Assembly: GCF_003008695.1 (NCBI RefSeq)
Contig: NZ_PXZT01000011.1
Coordinates: 49,950-113,949, forward strand
DNA: 64,000 bases
Origin: Trichococcus alkaliphilus
GTDB taxonomy: Bacteria > Bacillota > Bacilli > Lactobacillales > Aerococcaceae
Reading direction: 5' to 3'
Position 1 is the first letter of the stretch. The number at the start of each line of letters is the position of its first letter. The position numbers were made by a program, and so were the translations under genes. The notes below the pieces were generated by a model, which saw only the letters and a program-made list of their open reading frames with translations, had not been told where the DNA came from and ran no database searches. Shown here one piece after another: positions 17,618 to 27,052 of this stretch.

Positions 17618-18331
17618 TTATTGTTTAATGATATCAGTGATGGTGTAGGAACGCGTATCGAAGCGGCTGCGGGAAGTCGAGTATTCGAAGGGAGTTCCGT
17701 TCGTGAGATAAACGACCTGTTCCACTTCGAGGATCGGAGTATTCGCATCGCATTCCAGTTCTTGCCAATCCAGTTCATTGGATCGCTCAGCATGGATTTT
17801 TCGGTAGGCTCCACCGATTTTCAGCCCTAAGGTATCGCGGATGTGATCATAGATGGAACGGTGGATGATGTCTTCCGTCAGGTCCTTCACCAAGCCTGCC
17901 ACAAAGTAGGTATTTTCCAGTATATAAGGTTTGTCGTCGATGATCCTCAGGCGCTGCAGATGATAGACAGGTTGGTTATCCTCCAGCATCAACAAGGCTT
18001 GGATGGTCTTGGGAGGGAACATGATATCGAACAGGATGATTTTGCTCTTTACAGTCTTGTTCGGGAACTGTTTGGATAAGCCGGCATATTCATCTGCTTT
18101 GGAATCTCCGCTGTTCCAGAGAGCGCTCTTGATGACAAAGGTGCCGACACCCCGTTTGCGGAAAATCAGGCCTTCCATTGCGATCATATCGATGGCTTTC
18201 TTTAAGGTCATCCGGCTGACGCCGAATTCTTCCGCCAGAGCGATCTGATCCGGGAGCATTTCATCTTCCGCGTACTCGCCTTCAGCGATGCGGCGCCGCA
18301 GTTCATCCGCTATTTCTTCATATTTTTTCAT
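17618..18331 (-). CDS. GntR family (HutC/UTRA) transcriptional regulator
   Basis: This 237-residue regulator has a winged helix (about 1-70; ALAEEFGVSRMTLKKAIDMI is the recognition part) and a UTRA effector domain after about residue 85. It is a distant paralogue of the regulator at 11234. It is followed by manA in the same direction, and upstream on the same strand lies a GH1-EIIC operon with a GTCTATAC-centred palindrome matching the HutC-type consensus, the likely target. Ribosome site GGGAGGATCGACTGTA precedes the ATG. Confidence 0.85.
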   Translation of the reverse strand: MKKYEEIADELRRRIAEGEYAEDEMLPDQIALAEEFGVSRMTLKKAIDMIAMEGLIFRKRGVGTFVIKSALWNSGDSKADEYAGLSKQFPNKTVKSKIILFDIMFPPKTIQALLMLEDNQPVYHLQRLRIIDDKPYILENTYFVAGLVKDLTEDIIHRSIYDHIRDTLGLKIGGAYRKIHAERSNELDWQELECDANTPILEVEQVVYLTNGTPFEYSTSRSRFDTRSYTITDIIKQ

Positions 18332-18371
18332 TACAGTCGATCCTCCCGGAAATTACACGATTTTATTCCCC

Positions 18372-18401
18372 ATTATACCGTAATGGCTAGACTTGAAACA
18401 A
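18372..18401 (-). promoter_or_regulatory. Promoter of gntR-manA
   Basis: On the minus strand TTGTTT and TATAAT are separated by 18 bases, about 40 bases upstream of the regulator start. Confidence 0.6.
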
Positions 18402-18433
18402 GTTAAGCTTTACATTTGGCTGATTAAGGAAAG

Positions 18434-18470
18434 GCAAATGGCCCGAAGCGGGTTGCCTCGGGCCATTTGC
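18434..18470 (-). terminator. Terminator after EIIC (18511) gene
   Basis: GCAAATGGCCCGA pairs perfectly with TCGGGCCATTTGC around an 11-base loop. On the minus strand it is followed by CTTTCCTT. Confidence 0.75.
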
Positions 18471-18510
18471 TTGGAAAGAACAGAGAATGCAGTTTCCGGA
18501 ATTGGTCAGC

Positions 18511-19839
18511 TTAGTTTTTTGATTGCGCGCCTTGCAAGGAAGTGCGGTCAGTAGCTTGCTCATTTTCCTCGACAGTGAGTGCCAAATTCGCTTTATCGAC
18601 AACTTTCAGGAATGGATACCACATCACTCCGACGATTGCGAAGTCGATCAATTGTAGCACGCCGCCCATGATGGAGTTGGTCGCCATCATACCGCTGAAG
18701 AACAACGGAACAGTCCAAGGAACCGTTACGCCTGTTGGAGTAGGGAACAAACCGGATGCCATCGACAAGTAATTGACTGTCGTTACGAGCAGCGGTGTCA
18801 ATACCCAAGGGATCAGGATGGAGGCATTCAATACGATCGGCAAACCGAAGATGACAGGCTCGTTTACGTTGAATATTCCAGGTCCGATCGCCAGACGACC
18901 GATGTCTTTCATTTGTCTGCTCTTCATGACGAAAGCCATCAAGATGACAACCATCAACGTCATGCCGGAACCGCCCAGGCCGACAGTAAATGTCTCCATG
19001 AAAGGTTTCGTGATGATGTGCGGCAGTGCTTCGCCTGCTTTAAAAGCATCCAGGTTTTCCAGAGCCAAAGTGTTCCAGATCGGATCCATAACCGAGTTGA
19101 CGATGATTTGGCCATGGAGACCGAAGAACCACAGGATTTGGACAAAGAACAAGGAAAGCAGGGTTGCGGGTAAGCCGCTGCCTAAACCTACCAACGGTTT
19201 TTGGATAACGGTGTAGACCACATCATGCAGGTTTGTCGTGAACACGCCGGACACCAATGCATTCACAAACAAAAAGATCGTCAATGTCGAAATGGCAGGG
19301 ATCAGGGAAGCGAAAGAACGAGCGACGGCATCAGGAACACCTTCAGGCATTTTGATGACGATGCCTTTTTTCGTGATGCGCACATAGATTTCAGCCGCAA
19401 GGAAAGCAGCCAGCATCCCGATGAACATCCCTTTTGCGCCCAAACGATCCAAGGACAACGCGCCGCTTACTTCAGCGCCGTCTGCAGTCGTGAAGCTGAA
19501 AGGCGTCAAAATCAGATAGGAAGCCAGTGAAACAGCTCCACCAAAGATGCCGTCCTCATCATAAGAACGGGTCAGGTAATACCCGATACCGAAAGTGATG
19601 AAGATCGTCATGATGGACATGGTCGCATTTTGACCGTTTCCGAAGAGACCGCCCAAAGTGCCTTTCAAGTCATCGCTCCAGAAGGGCAAGTTATTCAGCA
19701 CCACTACGATCGAACCGAACATCGTCAGTGGGAAAGAAAGCATAAAAGCGTCACGCAATACTGCTAAGTATCTGTTTGAGCCGAGCTTGCCGGCAAGCGG
19801 AGTCAATTTTTCGGCTAAATTATCAATAAAATTATTCAT
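18511..19839 (-). CDS. PTS EIIC, lactose/cellobiose family
   Basis: This 442-residue sugar permease has about ten membrane segments, the WFFGLHGQIIVNSVMDPIW loop and GPGIFNVNEPVIFGLP, diagnostic of the PTS Lac-family EIIC domain. It is the second gene of a minus-strand operon, 25 bases after a GH1 phospho-glucosidase. As at 8345, no EIIA/EIIB gene is adjacent, so it must share them in trans. The start ATG follows GAGAGGAAAATGACTA. Confidence 0.9.
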   Translation of the reverse strand: MNNFIDNLAEKLTPLAGKLGSNRYLAVLRDAFMLSFPLTMFGSIVVVLNNLPFWSDDLKGTLGGLFGNGQNATMSIMTIFITFGIGYYLTRSYDEDGIFGGAVSLASYLILTPFSFTTADGAEVSGALSLDRLGAKGMFIGMLAAFLAAEIYVRITKKGIVIKMPEGVPDAVARSFASLIPAISTLTIFLFVNALVSGVFTTNLHDVVYTVIQKPLVGLGSGLPATLLSLFFVQILWFFGLHGQIIVNSVMDPIWNTLALENLDAFKAGEALPHIITKPFMETFTVGLGGSGMTLMVVILMAFVMKSRQMKDIGRLAIGPGIFNVNEPVIFGLPIVLNASILIPWVLTPLLVTTVNYLSMASGLFPTPTGVTVPWTVPLFFSGMMATNSIMGGVLQLIDFAIVGVMWYPFLKVVDKANLALTVEENEQATDRTSLQGAQSKN

Positions 19840-19864
19840 TAGTCATTTTCCTCTCTTAGAAAAC

Positions 19865-21259
19865 TTATGCGTCAAAACCATTGTTGTCTGAAACTTGTTT
19901 GAACCAGTAACCACTTTTCTTGATTGTGCGTTTTCCTTCTTCCGCCAGATCGACCGCAATGAAGCCGTAACGGTTTTTGTAGGCGTTTGTCCAGGACCAG
20001 TTATCCATGCACGTCCACATGTGGTAGCCTTTCACATTGCAACCCTCCTGCAACGCTTGATGGACATATTTCAGATGATCTTGGACAAATTCAATACGGT
20101 AATCATCTTCGATCATGCCATCCGCGTTGATGAAGCGTTCTTCGCCTTCCACACCCATTCCGTTTTCGGAAATGTAGCAGGGCAGGTTGCCATAGTTGTC
20201 GCGGACATTGATCAGGCAATCGTAAATGCCTTTTTCGTAGATTTCCCAGCCGCGGTACGGATTCATTTTGCGTTCCGGCCAGATGTAATTGTCGAAGTAA
20301 TCATCCGGCATCGGCTTGTCTGACAGGCGTTCTTTGCTTTCTTTTTTCATGATGCGTCTTGGCTGATAGTAATTGATTCCCAGAATGTCGATGGTATTAT
20401 GTTTGATGAGTTCTAATTCCGATTGCATATATTCCGGTAGGTAATCCAATTCCTTCAACAGCGAAACCAAATCTTCGGGGAAGGTGCCTTTGATGGCAGG
20501 ATCCAAGAAGGAACGGTTGAAGAAGGCATCAGCGAGATGGGCTGCCTTGACGTCTTCAGGATCATTGTCATTGCGCGCGTAACTAGGTGTCAGATTGAGG
20601 ATGATGCCGATTTGCCCGTCAAGGTTCATTTCATGATAAATTTTGATGGCTTTCGCGCTTGCCAAAGTTTCGTGATAAGCGACTTGAACGGCTTTTTTCA
20701 TATCCACGACACTAGGGTAGTGGAATTGGTAGAGATAGCCGCCTTCGACCGGAACGATCGGTTCATTGTGGGTGAACCATTTTTTAACGCGGTCGCCGAA
20801 CAGCTCAAAGCAGATGCGCGCGTAATCCGCATAGGCATCCACGACTTCTTTGCTTTCCCAGCCTCCTTTCTGTTGTAATGACAACGGCATATCAAAGTGA
20901 TAGAGATTCATGAATGGTTCGATGTCGTTGGCCAACAGCTCGTCGATGTAGCTGTTGTAGAACGCCACCGCTTCCGGATTCACTGCGCCGATCCCATTCG
21001 GAATCAGACGGCTCCATTGAATGGAAGTTCGGTACGTTGTGTGTCCCGTTTTTTTCATGAGTGCTATATCTTCTTTGTAGCGATTGTATACGTAGGATGT
21101 GTCTTCAGGACCGACTTGATTGAAAAACAGTTCCGGGTTCTGCTTGTACCAGTGATCCCAGATGCTGTCCCCCTTGCCGTCTCCGGCAACCGTGCCCTCT
21201 GTCTGTGGTCCGCTTGCTGCCGATCCCCACCAGAAACCTGCAGGAAATTCGTATTTCAT
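19865..21259 (-). CDS. GH1 6-phospho-beta-glucosidase
   Basis: This 464-residue GH1 enzyme has acid/base Glu166 in THNEP and nucleophile Glu365 in ISENGMG. It would cleave the phosphorylated sugar delivered by the EIIC encoded directly downstream. Like the enzyme at 9713 it has a GMG after the nucleophile motif and a distinctive N-terminal FWWGSAASGPQTEG, unlike the GH1 enzymes at 58285 and 62027. The ribosome site AAGGAG precedes the ATG. Its promoter carries a palindromic operator between the -10 box and the ribosome site, and a full-consensus cre site overlapping the -35 box. Confidence 0.9.
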   Translation of the reverse strand: MKYEFPAGFWWGSAASGPQTEGTVAGDGKGDSIWDHWYKQNPELFFNQVGPEDTSYVYNRYKEDIALMKKTGHTTYRTSIQWSRLIPNGIGAVNPEAVAFYNSYIDELLANDIEPFMNLYHFDMPLSLQQKGGWESKEVVDAYADYARICFELFGDRVKKWFTHNEPIVPVEGGYLYQFHYPSVVDMKKAVQVAYHETLASAKAIKIYHEMNLDGQIGIILNLTPSYARNDNDPEDVKAAHLADAFFNRSFLDPAIKGTFPEDLVSLLKELDYLPEYMQSELELIKHNTIDILGINYYQPRRIMKKESKERLSDKPMPDDYFDNYIWPERKMNPYRGWEIYEKGIYDCLINVRDNYGNLPCYISENGMGVEGEERFINADGMIEDDYRIEFVQDHLKYVHQALQEGCNVKGYHMWTCMDNWSWTNAYKNRYGFIAVDLAEEGKRTIKKSGYWFKQVSDNNGFDA

Positions 21260-21276
21260 CTAAACAACTCCTTCTC

Positions 21277-21290
21277 TATGTCTATACATA
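21277..21290 (-). promoter_or_regulatory. HutC-type GntR operator of GH1-EIIC operon
   Basis: The near-perfect palindrome TATGTCTATACATA contains GTCTATAC, matching the HutC subfamily consensus GTNTANAC. It lies downstream of the -10 box. The likely binder is the regulator at 17618-18331. Confidence 0.6.
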
Positions 21291-21302
21291 ACTTCAAATA
21301 GA

Positions 21303-21331
21303 ATTATACAAAATAGAAAAAGAAAATGCAA
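21303..21331 (-). promoter_or_regulatory. Promoter of GH1-EIIC operon
   Basis: On the minus strand TTGCAT and TATAAT are separated by 17 bases. Confidence 0.7.
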
Positions 21332-21341
21332 TCGATTTCAA
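21327..21341 (-). promoter_or_regulatory. cre site overlapping the -35 box
   Basis: On the minus strand TTGAAATCGATTGCA fits every position of WTGNAANCGNWNNCW, the CcpA-binding consensus, and overlaps TTGCAT. Confidence 0.65.
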
Positions 21342-21448
21342 CGAAAAATATATATTTTTATTATTTCTCAATTATTTTCACGTTCTGACGAGAATTGGGG
21401 AGTTGATTATGGTATAAAGAGAACAAACAGGTTTGGAGGCGATTATTG

Positions 21449-22369
21449 ATGAAGATTGGAGTCATCGGTTTAGGGAACATTGCACAAAAAGCATATTTGC
21501 CGGTTATGGTCGAGATGCAGGATGAGGTGGAATGGCATCTGTGCTCGCGGAACAAGGAGACGCTGGAAGCGGTCGGAAAGAAATTTGGCTTCCAGCATTT
21601 GTACACTTCGCTGGACGACTTGTTGGACAGCGAAATCGAGGCTGCTTTTGTGCACGTAGCTACCGTTGCCCATGGGGAAACCATCCGTAAGTTGCTGGAG
21701 CGCGGCATTTCGGTCTATGTGGACAAGCCCATCAGTGGTGATTTGGAGGAGACAAAGGAACTGATCGAGTTGGCGGACGCCAAGGGCTTGCTGCTTACCG
21801 CGGGCTTCAATCGCCGGTTCGCTCCGATGGTGGAACGGCTTAAAGAGATTCCTGACAAAAAGATGATCCTGATTCAGAAGGATCGTGTGAAGAACGTGGA
21901 ATCGGTCCGCTTCGCTGTATATGATCTGTTCATCCATATCGCGGATACGGCTTTGTATTTGTTGGATGATGAGGTGGTTTCGGTGCAATCGCATCTGGTC
22001 GAAAACGAAGGGGAATTGAAACGGCTATGGCTGATGCTTGAAACGAAGAGCACCACTTGTTTCGTTTCGATGAACTATGAAGCGGGCGCCAATCAGGAAG
22101 TCATGGAAGTCCAAAGTCCGGAGGGGATTGCGCGCGTGCTGAATTTGACCGAAATGACCATCGAACAAAAAAACGGCAAGCAGCAAATTGCTTTCGGCGA
22201 TTGGGAAGGGACACTCCGCAAAAGAGGATTCGAGCCATTGATCAATTCGTTTGTGGCGGGCATAAAGGAACATACCAACCCCGTCTCCACAGAATCAAGT
22301 TACCTGAGCCATTCGCTGTGCGAGAAAATTCTCGCCGACAACGGATTCGGAAACAATCCAAATGAATAG
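21449..22369 (+). CDS. Gfo/Idh/MocA family oxidoreductase (MviM/YceM-like)
   Basis: This 306-residue protein has an N-terminal NAD(P)-binding fold (MKIGVIGLGNIAQKAYLP, residues 1-18) and the conserved VYVDKPISGDLEET segment with the EKP-like Lys. A C-terminal Gfo/Idh/MocA dimerisation domain follows. The substrate is not deducible; the YceM subgroup has no settled reaction. Start ATG 21449 follows GGAGG with nine bases spacing. It diverges from the GH1-EIIC operon and is followed by a MATE transporter with its own promoter. Confidence 0.8.
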   Translation: MKIGVIGLGNIAQKAYLPVMVEMQDEVEWHLCSRNKETLEAVGKKFGFQHLYTSLDDLLDSEIEAAFVHVATVAHGETIRKLLERGISVYVDKPISGDLEETKELIELADAKGLLLTAGFNRRFAPMVERLKEIPDKKMILIQKDRVKNVESVRFAVYDLFIHIADTALYLLDDEVVSVQSHLVENEGELKRLWLMLETKSTTCFVSMNYEAGANQEVMEVQSPEGIARVLNLTEMTIEQKNGKQQIAFGDWEGTLRKRGFEPLINSFVAGIKEHTNPVSTESSYLSHSLCEKILADNGFGNNPNE

Positions 22370-22378
22370 AACGATATT

Positions 22379-22392
22379 TTTGTAGGTACAAA
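22379..22392 (+). promoter_or_regulatory. GntR-type operator, copy 3 (upstream of MATE gene)
   Basis: TTTGTAGGTACAAA is a perfect palindrome with the same TTTGTA-N2-TACAAA arms as the site at 11187-11202. It lies about 35 bases upstream of the MATE promoter -10. Confidence 0.5.
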
Positions 22393-22425
22393 TTATATAT
22401 TTTTGTTAATTTGTTCGTACATATC

Positions 22426-22434
22426 TGGTATAAT
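22426..22434 (+). promoter_or_regulatory. Extended -10 promoter of MATE gene
   Basis: TGG-TATAAT is an extended -10 element about 40 bases before the start at 22476. The -35 is weak. Confidence 0.55.
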
Positions 22435-22475
22435 ATAAATCAGCAAGGCCTAGGATCATTAAATGGAGGTGAAGG

Positions 22476-23861
22476 ATGACAAAAGATATGACTGCCGGCA
22501 GTCCTGCGAAGCTGCTTGTGCTGTTTTCGGTTCCGATGCTGATTGGGAATATATTCCAACAACTGTACAGCTTAGCGGATACAATCATCATCGGCAGGAC
22601 ATTGGGAGTGGACGGACTGGCGGCCATCGGATCGGTCGGCGGGGTACTCTTTTTCATCCATGGATTCGGGATCGGAGTCACTTCGGGTTTAGGGATCGTC
22701 ATCGCGCAGCGTTTTGGCACTAAAAATGAGGAACGGATCCGGAAGAGCATCACGATAAGCGTCTGGATTACGCTTGCCATAACGGTCCTCATCACCATCC
22801 TGAGCGTTTGGCTGGCTGAGGATATCCTGTTATTTATGGATACACCGGCAGAAATACGCAAGGAAGCCGAAGCCTACTTTTTAGTTTTGATGTGGGGTTC
22901 GGTGGCGATCATGGTATTCAATTTGTTGAGCAACATCCTGCGTTCGCTTGGTGACAGTAAGCTGCCGCTGGTCATCCTGGTGATTTCTTCCCTATTGAAT
23001 GTGGTGTTGGACTATGTGTTCATTGTCTGGTTTTCTATGGGGGTCGCAGGAGCAGCGTTTGCGACTGTTGCGGCACAATTGTTCGCAAGTTTTCTCTGTT
23101 TCGTATACATAAGGAAGAAAATGGCCATTCTGCGCTTTTCCAAAGAAGATTGGCGCGTGCACTCCGCAGACTTCTCTTTGCCATTGAAAATTTCGCTCCC
23201 GATCGGTCTGCAAGCCTCTATCATTTCAATCGGTTTGATTGTATTGCAGAAAAGTCTGAATGGCTTCGGACCGGAAGCGGTCGGTGGATACGCCATCGCC
23301 CAAAAATTGGACATCATGGCAACATTGCCGATAGCCTCCATCGGTATCGCGATGGCGACTTTCGCAGCCCAAAACTACGGGGCCGGATTGTATTCGCGCA
23401 TTTGGGCAGGCGTGCGCATCAGTTTGCTGCTGTCCTTTGGCTACAGCATTCTTTTAGGAGGAGCGCTGTTGTTCTTCGGGACGGATCTGATCCGGCTATT
23501 GTTCAATCAGAATGATCCGGCTGTATTGGCATATGCGCATACGTATTTTATTGCGACGGCCAGCTTCTATCTGGTATTGACGACTTTGATCATTTTGCGG
23601 TATACACTGCAAGGTGTGGGCGACAATGCCGCGCCTACCTTTGGGGGTGTGATGGAGATGGTCGCGCGCGTCCTTGTTCCGTTGGGATTTTCCGGTCTGT
23701 TAGGCTATCAGGCTGTCGCTTTTGCCAATCCCGTTGCGTGGGTGGGGGCTGCCGTTCCCATGATGTACGCGTACCGTCAGTTGAAAAGGAAATTGACTTT
23801 ATTGGAAGAGAACAGACGCAAGGAAACTGAGGGTGAGCCATGGATTGAATTGTCTGATTGA
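22476..23861 (+). CDS. MATE family efflux transporter
   Basis: This 461-residue protein has twelve predicted membrane helices in two MatE repeats. The N-terminal SPAKLLVLFSVPMLIGNIFQ is followed by the QLYSLADTIIIGR signature of NorM/DinF-like transporters. It exports organic cations or drugs using Na+ or H+ gradients; the substrate is unknown. GGAGG six bases before the ATG gives the start. A palindrome resembling the operator of the GntR protein at 11234 lies upstream, which hints at control by that sugar regulator, an inference only. Confidence 0.88.
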   Translation: MTKDMTAGSPAKLLVLFSVPMLIGNIFQQLYSLADTIIIGRTLGVDGLAAIGSVGGVLFFIHGFGIGVTSGLGIVIAQRFGTKNEERIRKSITISVWITLAITVLITILSVWLAEDILLFMDTPAEIRKEAEAYFLVLMWGSVAIMVFNLLSNILRSLGDSKLPLVILVISSLLNVVLDYVFIVWFSMGVAGAAFATVAAQLFASFLCFVYIRKKMAILRFSKEDWRVHSADFSLPLKISLPIGLQASIISIGLIVLQKSLNGFGPEAVGGYAIAQKLDIMATLPIASIGIAMATFAAQNYGAGLYSRIWAGVRISLLLSFGYSILLGGALLFFGTDLIRLLFNQNDPAVLAYAHTYFIATASFYLVLTTLIILRYTLQGVGDNAAPTFGGVMEMVARVLVPLGFSGLLGYQAVAFANPVAWVGAAVPMMYAYRQLKRKLTLLEENRRKETEGEPWIELSD

Positions 23862-23918
23862 TAATCCATTATTGCTACATATCTAAGTTAATAAACTGAT
23901 ATAAACCGATTCGGAATA

Positions 23919-23927
23919 TGTTATAAT
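23919..23927 (+). promoter_or_regulatory. Extended -10 promoter of transketolase gene
   Basis: TGT-TATAAT lies about 73 bases before the start codon. Confidence 0.55.
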
Positions 23928-23999
23928 AAGATTAAATCATGATTATAAAAGTTGGTTGAGGAGTTCAATACTAGATTCACTATCTTGAGGAGGAAAAAA

Positions 24000-26003
24000 A
24001 TGTTTGATCAAATTGATGAGTTAGCAGTTAATGCAGTACGTACACTTAGCATAGACGCCGTACAGAAGGCCAATTCAGGGCATCCTGGTTTGCCGATGGG
24101 AGCGGCTCCGATGGCCTACGCGCTTTGGACAAAACATTTGAAAGTCAACCCTAAGAACAGTTTGTGGGCAGACCGTGACCGTTTCGTATTATCGGCTGGA
24201 CATGGATCATCCATGTTGTACAGCTTGTTGCACTTATCTGGCTTCAATGTGAGCCTGGACGATGTGAAGAACTTCCGCCAATTCGGCAGCAAAACACCTG
24301 GACACCCGGAAGTGCATGATACGGACGGCGTGGAAGCGACAACCGGTCCATTGGGACAAGGGATCGCGAATGCGGTCGGTTTCGCAATGGCGGAAGCGCA
24401 CTTGGCGGCTACTTACAATAAAGAAAACTTCCCGGTTGTGGATCACTATACGTACTTCCTGAACGGCGACGGCGATCTGATGGAAGGTATCTCCCATGAA
24501 GCGGCTAGCTTGGCTGGCCACTTGAAATTGGGCAAACTGATCGGTTTGTATGACTCCAACGACATTTCCCTTGACGGCCCGACATCGAAATCATTCACTG
24601 AAGATGTGGCTGCCCGTTTCGAAGCGTACGGTTGGCAACATATCTTGGTGAAGGATGGCAATGATCTGGAAGCTATCTCGAAAGCCATCGAAGAAGCGAA
24701 AGCTGAAACGGAAAAACCAACTTTGATCGAAATCAAAACCATCATCGGCTTTGGAGCTCCTGACGCAGGAACGCATAAAGTACATGGCGCTCCCCTGGGA
24801 GCGGAAGGCGTTACTTTCGCGAAAGCGGCTTACGGCTGTGCGGACGAAGCTTTCTGCGTACCGGCTGAAGTGACAACCCGCTTCGATGAAACAATGGTTG
24901 CAGAAGGCCAACAGGCTGAAGCAGCATGGACAGCAATGTTCAACGAATACAAAGCAGCCTACCCGGAATTGGCGCAACAATTCGAAGCTGCCATCGACGG
25001 TAAATTACCTGAAGGCTGGCAAGACAAACTGCCGACTTATGAAGTGGGCAGCGCAGCCAAAGCTAGCCGTGTGACCAGTGCTGAAGCGATCCAAGCATTG
25101 GGTGAAGCTGTACCTTATTTCTGGGGCGGTTCTGCGGACTTATCGTCCTCAAACAACACAATGATCAAAGCGGCAAGCGATTTTGAGCCGGGCAACTATG
25201 CCGGCCGCAACATCTGGTACGGTGTGCGCGAATTCGCGATGGCCGCTATCATGAACGGCATCGTTCTGCATGGCGGAACCAGAACGTATGTAGGAACATT
25301 CTTCGTCTTCACGGATTATCTGCGTCCAGCGATGCGTTTGGCTGCCATTTCGCACTTGCCAGGCACTTACGTGATGACGCACGACTCAATCGCGGTCGGC
25401 GAAGACGGCCCGACGCATGAGCCAGTGGAACACTTGTCCAGCTACCGCGGCATGCCGAACTTGACGGTTCTGCGTCCGGCTGACGGCAACGAAGTCAGTG
25501 CAGCATGGGAAATCGCCGTGTCTTCAGCGGACAAACCAACGATGTTGGTGCTGACGCGCCAAAACTTGCCTGTTTTGGAAGGCACAAAAGAAATGGCCCG
25601 CGAAGGCGTGAAGAAGGGTGCTTACGTGCTTTCTCCACAACAAGGCGAAACGCCTGCGGGCATCCTGATCGCAACCGGTTCGGAAGTGAACTTGGCTGTG
25701 GAAGCGCAGCAACAATTGCGTGAAGCCGGAGTGGACGTCTCTGTTGTCTCCATGCCGAGTTTCGATCTGTTCGAAGCGCAGGATGCAGCCTACAAAGAGA
25801 CTGTCTTGCCTGGCGCAGTCCGCAACCGCATGTCCATCGAAATGGGCGCGACCTTCGGTTGGGAACGTTATGTCGGCTTGGATGGCCTAGCTTACGGCAT
25901 CGACACTTACGGTGCAAGCGGCAATGGCAACGTGGTAATGGCGGAATATGGCTTCACTACTGAAAAAGTGGTTGCGGCCTATCAAGCAAAATTCGCAAAA
26001 TAA
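24000..26003 (+). CDS. tkt: Transketolase
   Basis: This 667-residue thiamine-diphosphate enzyme of the pentose phosphate pathway transfers two-carbon ketol units, which suits the pentose released by the neighbouring arabinan locus. Visible motifs are [17 protein letters not shown] near the N-terminus, the [13 protein letters not shown]hDP/Mg segment, [18 protein letters not shown] and a C-terminal transketolase domain. The frame is open from 23952, but GAGGAGG just upstream fixes ATG 24000 (MFDQIDELA). Codon use is strongly biased, as in highly expressed genes. A bidirectional terminator follows. Confidence 0.96.
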   Translation: MFDQIDELAVNAVRTLSIDAVQKANSGHPGLPMGAAPMAYALWTKHLKVNPKNSLWADRDRFVLSAGHGSSMLYSLLHLSGFNVSLDDVKNFRQFGSKTPGHPEVHDTDGVEATTGPLGQGIANAVGFAMAEAHLAATYNKENFPVVDHYTYFLNGDGDLMEGISHEAASLAGHLKLGKLIGLYDSNDISLDGPTSKSFTEDVAARFEAYGWQHILVKDGNDLEAISKAIEEAKAETEKPTLIEIKTIIGFGAPDAGTHKVHGAPLGAEGVTFAKAAYGCADEAFCVPAEVTTRFDETMVAEGQQAEAAWTAMFNEYKAAYPELAQQFEAAIDGKLPEGWQDKLPTYEVGSAAKASRVTSAEAIQALGEAVPYFWGGSADLSSSNNTMIKAASDFEPGNYAGRNIWYGVREFAMAAIMNGIVLHGGTRTYVGTFFVFTDYLRPAMRLAAISHLPGTYVMTHDSIAVGEDGPTHEPVEHLSSYRGMPNLTVLRPADGNEVSAAWEIAVSSADKPTMLVLTRQNLPVLEGTKEMAREGVKKGAYVLSPQQGETPAGILIATGSEVNLAVEAQQQLREAGVDVSVVSMPSFDLFEAQDAAYKETVLPGAVRNRMSIEMGATFGWERYVGLDGLAYGIDTYGASGNGNVVMAEYGFTTEKVVAAYQAKFAK

Positions 26004-26021
26004 ACTTCATTAAAACAAATC

Positions 26022-26068
26022 AAAAAGCTGCGACCCACTCCTCTCGGAGCGGATCGCAGCTTTTTTTC
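26022..26068. terminator. Bidirectional terminator between tkt and the ArsR-like gene
   Basis: AAAAAGCTGCGA pairs with TCGCAGCTTTTT, with a partly paired loop, flanked by A and T runs. Confidence 0.85.
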
Positions 26069-26075
26069 TTATTTT

Positions 26076-26978
26076 TCAGGAATAGTAGGCTTTGAAGTTG
26101 ATATCCTGGTCATGATTTCCGAATTTTTTGCCGAATAGGGTCACGCCTCCGACATTTTCCGCATCCGGCTTCACTTCGATGCGGATCTCCCATGTTTCGG
26201 CTGTCTTATTCAGGTCAGAGATGCTGACTTGGGAAAGGGGGTCTCCGTCCATGTAAGTACCGTGATGGGTTACCCTTAGTGTCTTCAACAAACCGTATTG
26301 GTTCAAGTTCGAAGGCCACCAAGATGGATTCAGCTTCCCGCGCGTATCCGCGAAGTCGCCTGGACTCGTCCACGTGCCCAACTCTGTTCCGTTCAGAGTG
26401 AATGTGATGTCGGATGGCCAAACATCATTCGAAAAAGGGAATTCCGAACTGATTTCCATGCTGATGTCAATCTGCTCCAACGTGTCATCAGGCGTCAGGA
26501 AATTGGGGGTCTTGTATTCCACATAGCCTGCAGTGAACCAAAGGATGCTGGCGTCCATTCGCCCGGAGTCCATGAAGTATTTCGGTTCATCGACATTTCC
26601 GATGAAATCTTTGGAATCAGCCAAGCCGCAAGTCGGAGTGACGTGATAATCCGTGTAGTGCCCGATTGGAATGGCGGTATCGAAGGTTTCGAAGGAGTGG
26701 TAGATTTTCTTCGGAAAATGGATGTCGATATGATCGACTTTCAGGATGGAGACCTTTTGGAGACCGGATATGCCGGGGATCCTTTCCGTTTTGATGATAC
26801 CTACGGCTTCAAGTTTTTTGATGTGCTTTGAAATGATGGCGCTGCTTAGATTTAGTTCAAGCGCGAGATCTTTCACATTCATTTTTTGTTTGGATAATAA
26901 TTGGATGATCTTTAAGCGTATATCGCTGGCCAATGCCTCGTATACAGCCAAAGATGATTCGGATATGTCCAATTGCAT
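26076..26978 (-). CDS. ArsR-like winged-helix regulator with large C-terminal domain
   Basis: This 300-residue protein begins with an ArsR-like winged helix (about 10-75; LALELNLSSAIISKHIKKLE is the recognition region). About 210 residues of predominantly beta structure follow, far longer than classical ArsR metal sensors (about 100 residues) and without their cysteine motif. The C-terminal part is rich in aromatic and acidic residues, consistent with a carbohydrate-sensing domain, though I cannot name one. It diverges from the arabinan operon, so it probably regulates it. Its promoter is overlaid by TTTATCAC/GTGATAAA repeats, suggesting autoregulation. Confidence 0.7.
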   Translation of the reverse strand: MQLDISESSLAVYEALASDIRLKIIQLLSKQKMNVKDLALELNLSSAIISKHIKKLEAVGIIKTERIPGISGLQKVSILKVDHIDIHFPKKIYHSFETFDTAIPIGHYTDYHVTPTCGLADSKDFIGNVDEPKYFMDSGRMDASILWFTAGYVEYKTPNFLTPDDTLEQIDISMEISSEFPFSNDVWPSDITFTLNGTELGTWTSPGDFADTRGKLNPSWWPSNLNQYGLLKTLRVTHHGTYMDGDPLSQVSISDLNKTAETWEIRIEVKPDAENVGGVTLFGKKFGNHDQDINFKAYYS

Positions 26979-27015
26979 AAGCTCACCTCATTTTTCATTT
27001 ATGTTAATGATATTG

Positions 27016-27052
27016 TTTATCACTGTATGTGATAAATATAAAAGTTTATCAC
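27016..27052. promoter_or_regulatory. Candidate ArsR-like operator: TTTATCAC repeats
   Basis: TTTATCAC (27016-27023) and its inverse GTGATAAA (27029-27036) flank a five-base centre. A third direct copy TTTATCAC ends at 27052. They cover the -10 and the spacer of the regulator promoter. Confidence 0.65.
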
